Part shown: one piece after another, positions 47,557 to 59,310 of the stretch | Layout of the letters: each line of letters begins with the position of its first letter | How positions within the stretch are numbered: position 1 is the stretch's first letter | Source: Emydura subglobosa | Lineage: Eukaryota; Chordata; Testudines; Chelidae | Length of the DNA stretch: 64,000 bases | Reading direction: 5' to 3' | NCBI GenBank assembly: GCA_007922225.1 | Contig: ML679969.1 | Span: 17,047,999 to 17,111,998, forward strand | The notes under the pieces: model-generated | Database searches by the model: none | The model's input: the letters and a program-made list of their open reading frames with translations, nothing else | Told to the model about the DNA's origin: nothing | Program-made: the position numbers and the translations under genes

Positions 47557-47692
47557 ATGACCCTGATTTAGCAAAGGACTTAAGCACATGCATGCATTCT
47601 TAAATGCTATTGGCTTAAATGGGATTGAAGTACATGCTTAACTTTAAGCACGTGATTAAGTGCTTTTCTTAAAAAAGGTTAGGATTATTTGT
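47557..47692. repeat. Palindromic MITE-like repeat (TTAAGCACATGC type)
   Basis: CCCTGATTTAGCAAAGGAC, TTAAGCACATGCATGC on the left and TTAACTTTAAGCACGTG, TTAAGTGCTTTTC on the right form a large imperfect palindrome. Best-preserved copy of this family here. Confidence 0.7.
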
Positions 47693-50600
47693 CTGCTTTC
47701 TGGTGTAGATCACAGTAGTTGAGAGAAACTTTTAAACTGTTTGCCAATACAGATTAGTGAATATTCATAGGAAATGTATTAAATATTAAGACAGTGCAGT
47801 ACAGTGTTTACATCACATTTTATTCAATCTCCTATAAAACAGGCAATATCCAGTTTATACTAACTAAATATTTGGCTACCTGCCATTTTGTTTATGGATA
47901 GCAACTTAGTCTATAAAATTGTTACTTTGAGGCTTCCAGATGGAATTACTTGGTAAATGGAAGGAGCCTTAGAAGGAGGGAAATGAAAATGAATTCACTA
48001 AGAAATAAAGAATCTGTTTCTTATAGTTCAGTTTGCAAATAGTGCTTCCAATGACATATTGTGAATGGACTGAGTTATAACAAAAACAGAAATAAAAGAG
48101 AGCTCCAGGATAGAAAGAACAATTGTTACCCTTACTTTAACTGATATAATGCAAAGCTACGTTTTTACACTCAATTAGTTCACACATCGTGTTGGACACA
48201 AACCAGAATGTAGAACATTTTTTGTTTTTGTTTTTACATGATTAAGGGAGAATAGATTAAATACATTCAGTAAATTACCCTCTGTTCTTTCTTTTGGTTG
48301 CTTTATTCTAGTTGTTAGTTTTGCACTATTTAGTGAGTTAAGGAATTTTTACTCTTCTATTCCTAATTCTAATTCTATTCTTGATAGAAAACTTTCGTAA
48401 TTAAAACGGAGCAAAGGTTCCTTTTTCAAAGCAATTTGTTTCATTGTATCAACAGTGTGTTAGGCTGCACAAATGTTTATGCAACACGGTTTAGAGTTAG
48501 AATTTTTATATTGGTATGTTTTATATCAAAATGTTTGTGGCTTGAATTTTAGTAAAGGATAAATAGTATGGTAGGCTAACAGCTGTTTGGAAACATTTAA
48601 GCAGAGAAAAGTGTGTGGCAGAGTACTTCAAGAAATGTATTTATGCTTAATGATCTTTCCTTGCATTTTTAATGTTAATGCTGTCATGTCTGATTGCTGA
48701 TATGACCATTTAGTACATCCTTAGTATAGTGACAAAATAGTTTGTTTGTTTTTTTTTCAAATATAGCTTTGATAAAATTATTCATCATTGCACAGGATAA
48801 AAAAGAACAAAACCAACCAAACAAAACACCAGGATCCTTTGCCTTTCCAAGTTATGTGCCAGTAATCTGTCAGGAAAGGATATGGAGAAAAATGGTGTGT
48901 AACTATTTAAAGATTAAGATGAAATTAAAACAGTACGTATCGGTATAGATCTATGCATGATTTTAAACACCCAAGATCCATAAACATTTTATATATGAAA
49001 TATGTACATTGTCAGTTTAAGTAACAATATTCATTTTTTACTTGTGGATTCAATTGTGAATTCCCATACTTCAACTTAAAAACAATTCCTATTTAGAGGA
49101 ATAGAAGTTCAGTAAATGTAACAGTTTTTTCCTTCTGTGTCTGGTCTTCTATGATGAAACTATTAATAAACAAAATAGTAGGAACCTGCTGGGTAAAAAT
49201 TCCAATTACACGTTTTACTCCAAAAAGCACATCAAATAAATATTGCACTTTATTTCTAGACGATGCATCAGCTTTAGTTAATTTACATAAATTATACAAC
49301 TCATTATCTTTGTTTATAAAGCTTTAGCAAAATTTTGGCTCATGAATGCTAAGAAATCTGTTAAATTCAGTGCAGTCTGCTTTACTACCTCTTCACCTTT
49401 TTGTTAATTTACACAAGAAATATCTGAGACTGCTAGCTCAGGAAGTGGTGGCCATTACCACTGCTAAATGGGTGCATTAAGTTTGACTTATGTTTGTTAA
49501 TACTAAACAAAAAAATTAAGCTCCTCTCTATGCTTTCTTTTAATTTGCTGTATTTCCATGACACTTTTTCAAGTTATTTTTACGGACCTAATAAGTCTGA
49601 TCTAAACACATGCACATTTATATCATTGAGTTACAAAGGTTTAATGCTGTTCATGCACTAAAAACATGGTCTGTGTAACTACTCAGAGGATTTAAGTATA
49701 TAGGTTAAGATTTAAGTGTATGCGTTAATAAACAGTACTTAACCCAACTATTGTATATGATTTTGATCACTATATGATATCTGCTCTTAGTAATTACCTG
49801 ATGGATAATAATATTTTGGTGGCTTATGTTTCACTAAAAAAGTGTCTTGGGATGTGTTAGGACTTTCTGTTTAGATTTGGAAAGTATGTTCAAAAGACAG
49901 AAAAATTGGGATGTTATATATTTGCTTAGTCTTCCTTCTCAATTAAATATTGTACATTTTTGCCCTGAATAGACCATTCAGGATATCCTCTTAATACCAG
50001 CAGAGCAGTAAACACATTTTGAATGATTTATAATAGACTGTGGAGACTAATTATGAATTGTAATAGGAAAAAAGTTATTGTGATGTATCTGTGAAGCTGA
50101 AATTGTTCTCCTTAGAGGAGCAGAAAAGATATTACGGGTTGAATGTTGTGTGGAAATGCTTTTATTGCTAGGCCCTTGTGTGTCTGCAATCACTGTCTGA
50201 ATGTGCTGATGTGTTGTTCAGCTCCCTTCATTGTCTTTGTTGTAAGAACATATAAGAAACTTTGTGGGAACAAACAAATTTTTAACTGGCAGCTTGCTTT
50301 AAATCTGCTTGTTGCTTTTAATAAGTGCTGAATCACACATTAATGTTGTAATGAATTAATATGATCTACGCTGGACCCTGATGCACAAGGTCTCATTTTT
50401 GGAGTAAATTTTGGGGGATACAAGTATTCAAAACTTAATTCTATTTGTTGATTTTCCACTAGCAGGAATGCAAAAATGCCTCCCTACATCCAACAACAGT
50501 TAACTAGTTTACAATTTAGGTATTGTACTGCTGCAGAATGGATTTGACTTTGACTTTCAGGACTATTGTATGAGTGCTGACTCAATCTTTTATTACAATA

Positions 50601-51120
50601 TGGTTCTTATTATTGGACTGTGCTCTCATTAGACATTGAAACTGCTTAGAGAGAACCATAAGGCTATGAATGCAAATTAACACAAATTCCAGTGCAGAGG
50701 ATTCTTAAACTGTGTACCTCATCAACGGGCAAAGTTACTCTTTTCCTCTCAGCCTCCCATCTCCTTTTTAAAAATTCTGCTGTGAAAATCATAGATGGTC
50801 CTGGGAAATATTGTCAGGATCTAGGCTAGATTTAGAATTTATGGCTGGGTTTCCAGCTCATCAGATTTTGACCCCTTAATGGCATTGAATTTCTTGCAGC
50901 TGATCTACTACCTTGGGCCAGAATTGGTGAGAGTGGCATCAAAGGGTCATTGAACTTGGCTCATCATAAAGATAAACAAAGAGGAAATGCATTTAGCTAT
51001 TTTTTTTTAAAAAACAGCTATTTTTTTTTACTTTGATCATTAATTTAAAAAAAAAAAAAAACCCAGGAAATTCAGAGCTAAAGCTGAAACTCTGTGCTTA
51101 GCCCTCCCTTTGTGTTCAGC
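47693..51120. other. Repeat-poor intron stretch
   Basis: About 3.4 kb of AT-rich sequence in which I recognise no transposable element, only short A/T runs (for example 51000-51060). No gene supported; open frames are under 70 codons. It could hold conserved non-coding sequence, which cannot be judged from one genome. Confidence 0.4.
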
Positions 51121-51205
51121 TTAAGAACATAAGAATGGACATGCTGGGTCAGACCAGTGGTCCATCTATCCCAGTTTCCTGTGGGCTAGAATGCCACTAT
51201 CTAAA
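51121..51205 (-). mobile_element. CR1 LINE 3' tail, minus strand
   Basis: AACATAAGAATGGACATGC, then GGGTCAGACCAGTGGTCC is the reverse of the CR1 terminus found in forward orientation at 51750-51785. It stops after about 80 bp. Confidence 0.75.
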
Positions 51206-51787
51206 TCCATGGTATGTCTGCACCTTGAATACTGCATGCAGTTTTGGTCACCCCATCTCAAAAAAGATGTATTAGAACTGGAAAAGGTGCAGAGAAAGGC
51301 AACAAAAAATTAAGGGTATGGAAGAGCTTCCATATGATTAGAGACTAAAAAGAGTGGGACTGTTCAGCTTGGAAAAGGGACATCTAGAAGGGGAGGATAT
51401 GATAGAGGGCTATAAAATGATGAACAGTGTGGAGAAGGTGAATAGGGAAGTGTTACTTACTTCTTCACATAACAGAAGAACCAGGGGTCACCCAATGACA
51501 TTAATAGAGAGGAGATTTAAAAGAAACAAAAGGAGGTACTTCTGTACACAATGCATAGTCAACCTGTGGAATTCATTGCCAGGGGATATTGTGAAGGCCA
51601 AAACTATAATTGGGTTAAAAAAATTGGATGAGTTCATGGAGGATAAGTCCCATCAATGGCTATTGGATACCCTGTGTGTCCCTAAGCCTCTGACTACCAG
51701 AAGCTGGCAGAGGATGATAGGGGATGGATCACTTGCTGCTAGATGGATCATTGGTCTGACCCAGTATGGCCATTCTTATGTTAATAT
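51206..51787 (+). mobile_element. CR1 LINE 3' part, plus strand
   Basis: The + frame 51354-51794 gives MGLFSLEKGHLEGEDMIEG, FKRNKRRYFCTQCIVNLWN and LKKLDEFMEDKSHQW, the CR1 ORF2 C-terminus. Upstream at about 51215-51260 TLEYCMQFWSPHLKK-like residues are readable. It ends at the terminus GGTCTGACCCAGTATGG, CCATTCTTATGTTA. A frame change separates the two parts. Confidence 0.88.
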
Positions 51788-52999
51788 AATTTGATCAGCT
51801 TTAGCTTCATGGGGGAGAGGTATAATTTGCTCTTGCAGTTTTCAGTTTCCCTGAACTTTGAAATGTTTCCAGGAAGATTTACTAAAATGTGCAAAATGCT
51901 GAAGAGTTGATTGATTGAATTGTCACATGATATTGGGGCATTGTCTTTTGGCTTCTAACTCCTCATAGTGTGATACCCTAAAATTACAGAGATTCAATGT
52001 ATTTAGAACTATATTGGGCCCTTAAGGACAGAAATCTTGTATTTAAGATTAACCGTGGGTCTCATATTAAGCTTCCATTTTCAGGTGTACAGGATTTTTT
52101 TCTTGTTTGGAGTTTATTGGGCTACCTTTCCCGGTTATTTACAGGGAAGTTTAGCTTTAATATGTGCTATTTGTAGTTGCATTGAGAAATAGGTATACTC
52201 AGCACTGCAGTTTATTAATGTAGCCTTCCTCTTGAAGCAGAAAAAGGCATGCTTTTGTCTGAACAAAACTCCTTCCTCCTCATCTGAATGCTCCTGTCCT
52301 TTGGATCTCCAAAAGGACTCTTAACTTTTATTTTTAAAACAGCAAAAGTATTGTGTGTTTTCATTTAAATAAAAAGGGCCATGAGGGTAATAAAATTACT
52401 ATATTCAGCTGACTTTGGTCTTGTATTCTGGAGATCTATAAAGCCAGAGGGCTTGCAGCTCCTGAAGCTGTCGCAAGACATCCTACCAAGTTGGTGGAAG
52501 CTCTCTGGCAGAATATAAACCAGCTTTGTATCAGGAAACATGTGAAGCAGCTGTTTGGAGTGGTTTTGTGCATTTACAAAACAACATAAATAAAATGTTC
52601 AGGTTTTAGCAAAGTTTTGTGTTTTGTTTTGTTTTTGTTTTGTGTTTTTTTGTTTTTTGTTTTGCCACAAGCTTGCTGTAGGCCATGTTTTTCTCCTCGG
52701 TAGCCTGTTTTTAGTACTGATGCTCAAGCTCACATCATACCAGATTGGAAGCTAATGCAATCCTAACATGCCTTTAAAACAGGTATAGCAAGGGCTTTTA
52801 TAACAGTACTTTGGTTTACAAGGTCTCCGAGATGAAATGAATGCAAAAGAGCAACCTCCAGTGTAAATAATTTATCAAGTAGCTGTTGGACTAGTGAGGA
52901 TAGCAGAAAGGATCTGGAGAAGAAATGTCTTAATGTTATTTTACTGCAGTGGCCTGAGAGAGAATCTGCACAAGTGGGAAGTATGGGGAAGGTGTTTTC
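51788..52999. other. Intronic sequence with a T/G-rich run
   Basis: A TTTTG-type low-complexity run lies at 52616-52663. No gene or classified repeat otherwise. Confidence 0.4.
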
Positions 53000-53310
53000 A
53001 TACCATCATGAAAGTTAGAGATCAAAAAACTCTGTCAGGTTATCTAGTTCAATCTCCCTGGCCCGAGTACATGAGTTCTCCCTGAAGTATGTTGTGCAGT
53101 GTTTTATTCAATGTAGTTTTAAACGTCCAAGTAACTGGGCTACCACTACTTCTGTTGGGAGGTAATTCCACAATCTAATAGATCTCACCATCAGGAAGTC
53201 TTTCCTGCTGCTCAGCCTAATTTGTTTCTTAATTTCATCCTACTGCTTGACATCCTCTACAATAATGATTCGAAGTAGTAATTCCTTTATGCCTGCTGTA
53301 CAGGAGAAGC
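53000..53310 (-). mobile_element. CR1 LINE 3' part, minus strand
   Basis: TTATCTAGTTCAATCTCCC near the left end and TAGATCTCACCATCAGGAAG, TCTTTCCTGCTGCTCAGCC further on are a CR1 3' end in reverse. Reverse translation gives SSRKDFLMVRSIRLWN and LPTEVVV, the usual C-terminal block. Confidence 0.78.
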
Positions 53311-53369
53311 CCTTTAAGGTGTAATAAGTCAGAAAATGTTCAGTCAACTTTTGTGGTGTGTAGAAAGGC

Positions 53370-54630
53370 GCTGTGGCCTTCCTCGGAGCCTAGGCTCGAG
53401 GAAGGGTCGTGACGCCCTAGCTGGGCAGAACAGAGCCCTACAGGAAAAACTGCCCAGCAACAGAGGGACAGAGCCAAAGCAGGAAGGGTAAGTACAAAAG
53501 GCCAGCCTAGCAGCTCAGTAGGGAGGAAGCTGCCACCAGAGGCAGATGTGTTGTCCCAGAGGCTGTGGCCTAGGCCTAGGCCTAGGCCTGACCCCGACTG
53601 AGCAGCTGTTTGGAGCATCCGCACCACCGAGCGGAGCATCCAAAACCTGCCTGGATTGCCAGGCCCTAGTGATTGGACAGGGCCACCGAGCCATGGTGGC
53701 TGGAACGAGCCACCCGAGACTCCTGGGTAGGAAATACCCCCTGAGGCCGGCCCTGACCTGGAGAAGCTGCTGGGAGCTGCCGGAACCTTGTGGACCGGAG
53801 GAACCCCTGGGACCCTGTGAGCTGGAGGAGCTGCCCTCCGCTGATGATGCAGAGGAGTTCCTGGATCTGCCGCTGGTTGACGGAGAGGGATTTGTGGGCC
53901 TGCTGCTTACAGTGTACCCCAGTGACCCAGAGGGAAACTAAGGCATACAGGTACCCGGGGGTGAGGGGGAGGAAGTGGCCCAGGGTCAGCTGGCTAGCAA
54001 GTGGCTGAGTCAGGGGCTAATCCCCATCAGTGTGTTGTGGCTGGAGCCCCATTGATTCAGTGGCAAACTGCTTTGCCACTGATAGGGCCTTGGGCTGGGA
54101 CGCAGTGGAGACGGGTGGGCTGCGTCCCCCTCTCCCTAACCATCCCGGGAGGGAGTGCTATCCTCTGCAGTTGCAGACAGAGGATCCTGAGCTCTACTGG
54201 CCCCACCTGCCTGCAAGGCCGGGGGCCCCAGACTATTGTACAAGTCCCGCCTGTGTGAAGGCTGGGAGCTGCTGACTACCCAACCAGCCCTGCCCAGCTT
54301 GCGGGCTAGGGACTGCAAACTGCTTATGTGCCCCACCCTGCCTGAAGGCTGGGGGCCATAGACTGCTTGCCTGCCCTGCCCTGCCCTGCCTGAGGGCCAG
54401 GGGCACCAGACTGCTTTAACAGCCCTGCCTGTGGGAAGGCTGGGGACTATAGACTGCTTGCCTGTCCCGCCCTGTCTGAGGGCCGGGGGCACCAGACTGC
54501 TTGTCAGCCTGCCCCGTTGGAGGCCGTGGCTAAAGACTTGTGAATGGGCACTGATTATTCCCTCTAAAGGGAGATGCTGTGGCCTTCCTTGGAGACTGGG
54601 CCCGAGGAAGGGTCGCGACGCCCAGGCCGG
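53370..54630. repeat. GC-rich unit bounded by 55-bp direct repeats, unclassified
   Basis: GCTGTGGCCTTCCTCGGAGC...GAGGAAGGGTCGTGACGCCC at 53370-53420 recurs as GCTGTGGCCTTCCTTGGAGA...GAGGAAGGGTCGCGACGCCC at 54576-54627, 1,206 bp apart. The interior is GC-rich, with overlapping but unconvincing open frames (up to 183 aa on the minus strand), a GGCCTA run at 53568-53587 and a minisatellite at 54193-54540. It could be a retroelement with short direct termini, or one and a bit units of a macrosatellite. I recognise no protein. Confidence 0.6.
54193..54540. repeat. Minisatellite, 43-48 bp unit
   Basis: ACTGCTT recurs at 54319, 54362, 54410, 54453 and 54496, each followed by CCTGCCTGAGGGC-like and CCAGGGGCACCAG-like words. 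Confidence 0.75.
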
Positions 54631-55762
54631 ACGGTGCCACTGACGGTCTGTGCTATTACTAAGTTCACTCAGGGATTTGTCACACAAGGTTGCGCTAGTT
54701 TTTTGTATTCAGGTTGTTTTAACTTCTGTGGCCAATAATTACAATGTGTCAGCAATTTCTGGAAAGGAGAATAGATATAACTGGCTTATTTAGGATACTT
54801 CTCTGCTTTCCTCAGTTATACATGCCCCTCCAGACACAAACACCTGCATATACATACCTAGATGATTTCTCGAGGGGTGTGTCAAACTCTAAGAATGTTA
54901 GCATCACATTTTTTCATTGATATTACTTGAAATTCTGAGAGGACATAAGAGAGCTTAGAGGTTTCTGAAGGGGCAAATGGTATATATAGTGATCGCTAAT
55001 TAGTGACTGGTCTCCTGAATGGAGATGGCTGGTATGTAGGCAAGTGCACTATGCTTCTTTCCTAGTTTCACTTAATCTGAAAAAAAAAAAAAAAAAAATG
55101 GTTGCTTTCACGTTTAAACTGCAGTGAGAATGCTAACACTGTAAGTGACTTTAATGCTAGGGCTCTGGTCTTGCACTGCAGTTGCTGGACTCCTTTACTC
55201 CAAGGACACCCCACTGAAATCCAAGTAATGTTAGGATGCATGTACAACATGCAGCAGCACAACAGGTGTTTTCTTCTTCCTGGACACATATGGGATCTTT
55301 AACGGGTATCAAAATGCCACCATTCAAATGCTGGTAATTCTCTTTTTAATTGGATTTATGCAATCCTTAAAAAAAAAAAAAAAAAAAAAAAGTCAAAGAA
55401 GTGAGCTAGAAGAAAGCAAAGCACAAAACGATATTTTATTTAGGATTTTTCTGCAAATGTACTTCTGTTTGGTATTGTGTGTGGAAACTAGATATATTTT
55501 TCTATGGCTAAACCTAGAATCATATTATCAAGTTCAGCTGCTAAAGCAGAATGTCAGTAATGTACAGAATTTCTTACCCAGCTCCTTATTAGTGCGTGTC
55601 GTCTTCAAACTTTAACATCCCAACGAGGTTCTCAAGTGATTTACAGTTTTGCATTTTACTTTCATAAAACAATCTCATGTAGTTTAAACACTCTTTCAGG
55701 TTCAGAGACAAAATTAATCTTCTGTGTGAAATTATGGACACTTGCATGTGTTGCTATAACAC
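54631..55762. other. Intronic sequence with poly-A tracts
   Basis: A-runs of about 20 and 23 bp at 55080-55098 and 55370-55391; either could be a retroposon tail, but I see no body for them. No gene. Confidence 0.4.
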
Positions 55763-55832
55763 GCTGAATCAAATTCAGCCTTAATGCAACTGCACTGTAG
55801 TCAGAGGTGTTACACCAAGGATGTTTCAGGTC
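55763..55832. repeat. Palindromic MITE-like repeat fragment
   Basis: CTGAATCAAATTCAGCC at the left, then CACTGTAGTCAGAGGTG and TTACACCAAGG: one degraded member of the CCATTGACTTCAATGG-core group. Confidence 0.45.
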
Positions 55833-56363
55833 TAATATAGAATACTTTCTCTTTGTTGCTCTCTTGGACTCATCCTTAGAACCCTAGTTACCCTACTGTA
55901 ATATTTCCATTTCCCACTGTCTCTTAAAACTCATACAACATTGCAATATCTGCAACTTTTTATTAATTTTATAGGAAGTCATAGGAGTGGATGGTGATGT
56001 CCAATAGAATGTGAATGGCTCAGAGAATAGAATCACTGCTCCAATGAATTTATTGTCTTACTGATCTTATATTGTGTGTAAGGATATTGTCATGCTGGTT
56101 TATACAAGTAAAAATAAATTTAGGAGTTGATCAGAACAATCCAAGCAATCAGTTTTCAGGAAAACATAGATGTGTGTGTCAAGTATGTGGTGATTGTACC
56201 TGGAATGCTTTGTCGGTTTGGTGTGTTTTCAGGAAAGGAGGAAGATGAGGCCTTGTGGCACAGCATGGAGTAGCAGTCATTTTGATCCAAACTCTGTGTT
56301 CCTTTTGGTGCGTCATTGCTACATTTTAATAACCATTGGGATGCCATGTAATATGGCAGGTCA
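55833..56363. other. Intronic sequence, nothing recognised
   Basis: No gene or classified repeat identified. Confidence 0.35.
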
Positions 56364-56492
56364 TTTCCTTATCTGTGCCTCAGTTTCACCATCTGTAAAA
56401 AGTTGATGATAATACTTGCTTCCTTTTGTAAAGTGCTTTGAAATTAATCCACAGAAAACACTTTAAAAGAGATTATCACTATTATTATACTT
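56364..56492 (+). repeat. tRNA-type SINE, 3' portion
   Basis: TGCCTCAGTTTCACCATCTG, TAAAAAGTTGATGATAATAC and GTAAAGTGCTTTGAAATTAA are the MIR-like body and tail. The tRNA head is missing or too decayed to recognise. Confidence 0.75.
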
Positions 56493-56557
56493 ATACATCT
56501 GGAAGTTTTACTTCTCCTGAAGTTTTACTCTCAGTTAAGCCTCTGAAAGTTAGTTAC

Positions 56558-56560
56558 TAA
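56558..56560. repeat. Harbinger target-site duplication TAA (left)
   Basis: TAA directly precedes the left terminal inverted repeat; its partner is at 59825-59827. Confidence 0.8.
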
Positions 56561-56829
56561 GTCCATATCTACACTACAAACTTTTAGTCGACACAAGTTA
56601 CATTGGTGTAAAGCCATCGCAGTTAATATATCACTCACGTGCATGGATACTTGGCAGCTTGTGTCAGCGCTTCACATACTCACCTGGCGTGCTTGTGTTG
56701 AAACAAAGTGCAGTGCAGTGCACCATGGATATCTATCCCAGTATGCTAAATGCCACCCTCTGGCTCACTGCCTTTTGGGGAATTTCTGCATTTGAATTAT
56801 GGACATGGACCTGCACTTCGCTGAGATGG

Positions 56830-57412
56830 AGGGTTGGTGCTTTGAGATCTCAGTGGTGAGAAGGAGGCAGACAGACAAGCTACTGATTGCAAAAGCTGTT
56901 TATTCAAGCCAACAGCAGTACAAGTCAGGAAGTCAGGCGCTTACCAGAATCTGAGGGGCGAGCCCTGTTTCCTCTGATAAGCGGCTGCTCCAGAAGTGAA
57001 CACTAATGCGTAACAGGCAGTGTGCGCGGGTCTAACAAGAGCCTCAACTGCAAAGTGTCATCCCTGTTCTGATATAGTTCATCTTCTTATTTTGATTGGT
57101 TATTTTTTGATCCACTAGAGGATTGGCTATTGATACCTGTTTTTCCTTGCATTATTCGTGCGCTTTTGGCATCCAATTAACTATAAGCTGTGGGTAGTTA
57201 TTTACCACTTTAACTGCCTTTTAGGCCGCTCTAAACCAGTTTTGCAGTTAGTTTACGTTAACTTATTTCTACTTTTCATCTTAAGGTCACAACTGCTGCT
57301 TATGCTAATGTGGGCCTAACTACTATAACTCATGCTGCCCCAGGCCCAGCCGTTGCCACTTATGCTTTGGCCCCACGTCAAACTATTCTTCCGCGTCCTA
57401 CAGGCCTCCACA
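56830..57412 (-). mobile_element. Probable endogenous retrovirus solo LTR inside Harbinger
   Basis: On the minus strand the segment has two CCAAT boxes (near 57095 and 57125), an AATAAA signal at 56899-56904 followed by CTTGTCTGTCTGCC and CTTCTCACCACTGAG, the order U3-R-U5 expected for an LTR. It is unlike the Harbinger sequence on either side. No internal retroviral genes are present. Edges are approximate (TG/CA candidates at about 56835 and 57411), and I could not confirm a target duplication. Confidence 0.62.
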
Positions 57413-58289
57413 TGGGGGTGGGAAAGGGTACACTTTACCGGAAGCCCTAGGGGGCCGGCTCAGGCTGCAACCCCCATTACCATGAGGAAAAAAATGTTCA
57501 TGGCTCATGAGATTGTATGTATGGGATGAGGGATTGTGGTATGTATGTGGGAGGGAGCCTGTGTTACAAGTTTGTACTGGGCCCGAAAAATTATGCTTGA
57601 GCATATGTGGGGCACACACGAACCACATGGCGGGTGGGTATGGAGCTGGGAGAAAGGGATCAAGTTCTCATCATGCAACTTTCTCCATCCCATAATGCCA
57701 ACCATATCACATAATTTTCACACCTTTTAAAAAAAATCTTGCATGACGCTTATCAATGTCCACCATCTCTGACAGAAACATGGTGCTCGCACAGCTCTGC
57801 ACTGTTGTCATGAACATTGCAAATACAGGATGAATAATCCTCCAGTGTTTGCAGAGCTGCGGAAACTACTCACTCCAACAACAGGGTACATGATGATTTC
57901 TTTGCGGACAGATTGCTAAAGGATATAGAGAAAAACAATTGAAGAGTGTTGCTGGCATTCAGCGAGCAGCTACAGATGGTGGAGCAGCACTTCTGGGCCT
58001 GAAAAACGAACGCTGACTGGTAGGCTCACAGCATAATGAAGGTTTGTGACGATGAGCAGTGGCAGCAGAACTTTCAGTTGCAAAAAGCCACATTCCTGGA
58101 TAATTATGCGGAGCTTATCTCAACCCTCCGGCTCAGGATGTGAGCTGTACTAGGAGTTGAGAAGTGAGTGGCGATCGCAGTGTGGAAGCTTGCAATGCTG
58201 GTTTGCTATTGGTCAATGGGAAATCATTTTGGTGTTGGAAAATCCACTGTGGGGGCTGTTGATATGCAAGTGTATTGGGTTGTTAATCA

Positions 58290-58940
58290 TATCCTGCTAC
58301 ACACAAGTGTGACTCTAGGCAATGTATAGGACATTCTGGACGGATTTGCAGCTATGAGGTTCCCAAACTGCGGTGGGACGATAGATGGCATGCACATCCA
58401 GCCCTATTTTGGTCCCAGCACACCTTGCCACAGAGTACATCATCAGACAGGGCTACTTTTCTATGGTTATGTAAGCATTGGTGGATCGCCAGGGATGTTT
58501 TACTGATATTAATGTTGGCTGGTCAGAGAGGTAAGGTGCCTAACGTTTGCATTTTTAAGAACATAGCACTGTTTAGAAAGCTATAAGCAAGGACATTTTT
58601 CCCAGCCAGTGGATTACCACTGGTCATGTTAAAAAGCCAGTAGTGATCCTGGAGGAGCTGGTCTACCCTTTGCTCTCCTGGCTCATGAAGTTATACATTG
58701 GCCACCTTGATAGCTACCAGGAAAGATTCAGCTACTGTCTCAATAGGTGCAGAATGACAGTAGAATGTGCTTTCAGTAGATTGGAGGGATGCTGGCGGTG
58801 TTTACTTATGAAATTAGAGCTCAATGAGAAAAATATCTCAGTGGTTATAGCTACCCGTTGTGTCCTGCATAATATTTTTGAGGCAAAGGGGAAAAGTTGT
58901 TGCCAGGTGAAGGGCAGAGGTGGAGTGACTTTCTGCTGAG
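58290..58940 (+). pseudogene. Harbinger transposase (HARBI1-like), inactivated
   Basis: DDE-type nuclease that would cut and join transposon ends. The + strand reads RFPNCGGTIDGMHIQ around 58360-58400, with the first catalytic Asp at 58384-58386, then DINVGWSE near 58503, then GKVPNVCIF at 58530-58556, where the family has HD: the second Asp codon is AAC (58542-58544). The frame 58643-58939 gives YPLLSWLMKLYIGHLDSYQE, then RMTVECAFSRLEGCWRC with the catalytic Glu, then VVIATRCVLHNIFEAKG. Frameshifts and stops lie between these parts. Inactive by sequence; possibly usable as a fossil source only. Confidence 0.9.
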
Positions 58941-59279
58941 TTTGAACAGCCAGACACAAAGATCAACAGAAGAGCTCAGTGTGGAACTATGAGACTGAGG
59001 GAGGCCTGGGAAGAGGATTTAAATGGTCAACTACAGTAATGTACTATGCTTGAGGTTGGTCTATCTGGCCCTTAGGTTCTGGGGGTGTTAGAAGTTGTGT
59101 AGTGCTTGGAGTATATTTATGAATATCCCACTGTCTTTTAAGGAACCTGTGAATTATGCAGTGCTTACTGCACATTTATAATTATTACACTGTTTTCACT
59201 GAATCTGAGTTCTCCAGTCCTATTCTATGTAAAGTAATATGTGCTTTGAGTGTAGTGGTAGGCATTCTGCAGTATCAGT

Positions 59280-59310
59280 TGTGACGTAATAAAGATTAAT
59301 TTATTTCCAA
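59280..59310. terminator. Overlapping polyadenylation signals for the two Harbinger ORFs
   Basis: AATAAAG at about 59288 on the + strand, and TTTATTTCC at about 59300, which is GGAAATAAA on the minus strand. They lie between the + transposase and the minus ORF. Confidence 0.5.

Noticed and set aside
54136..54687. 183-codon minus-strand frame
   Set aside because: It runs through the minisatellite, so its length reflects tandem repetition, not coding constraint.
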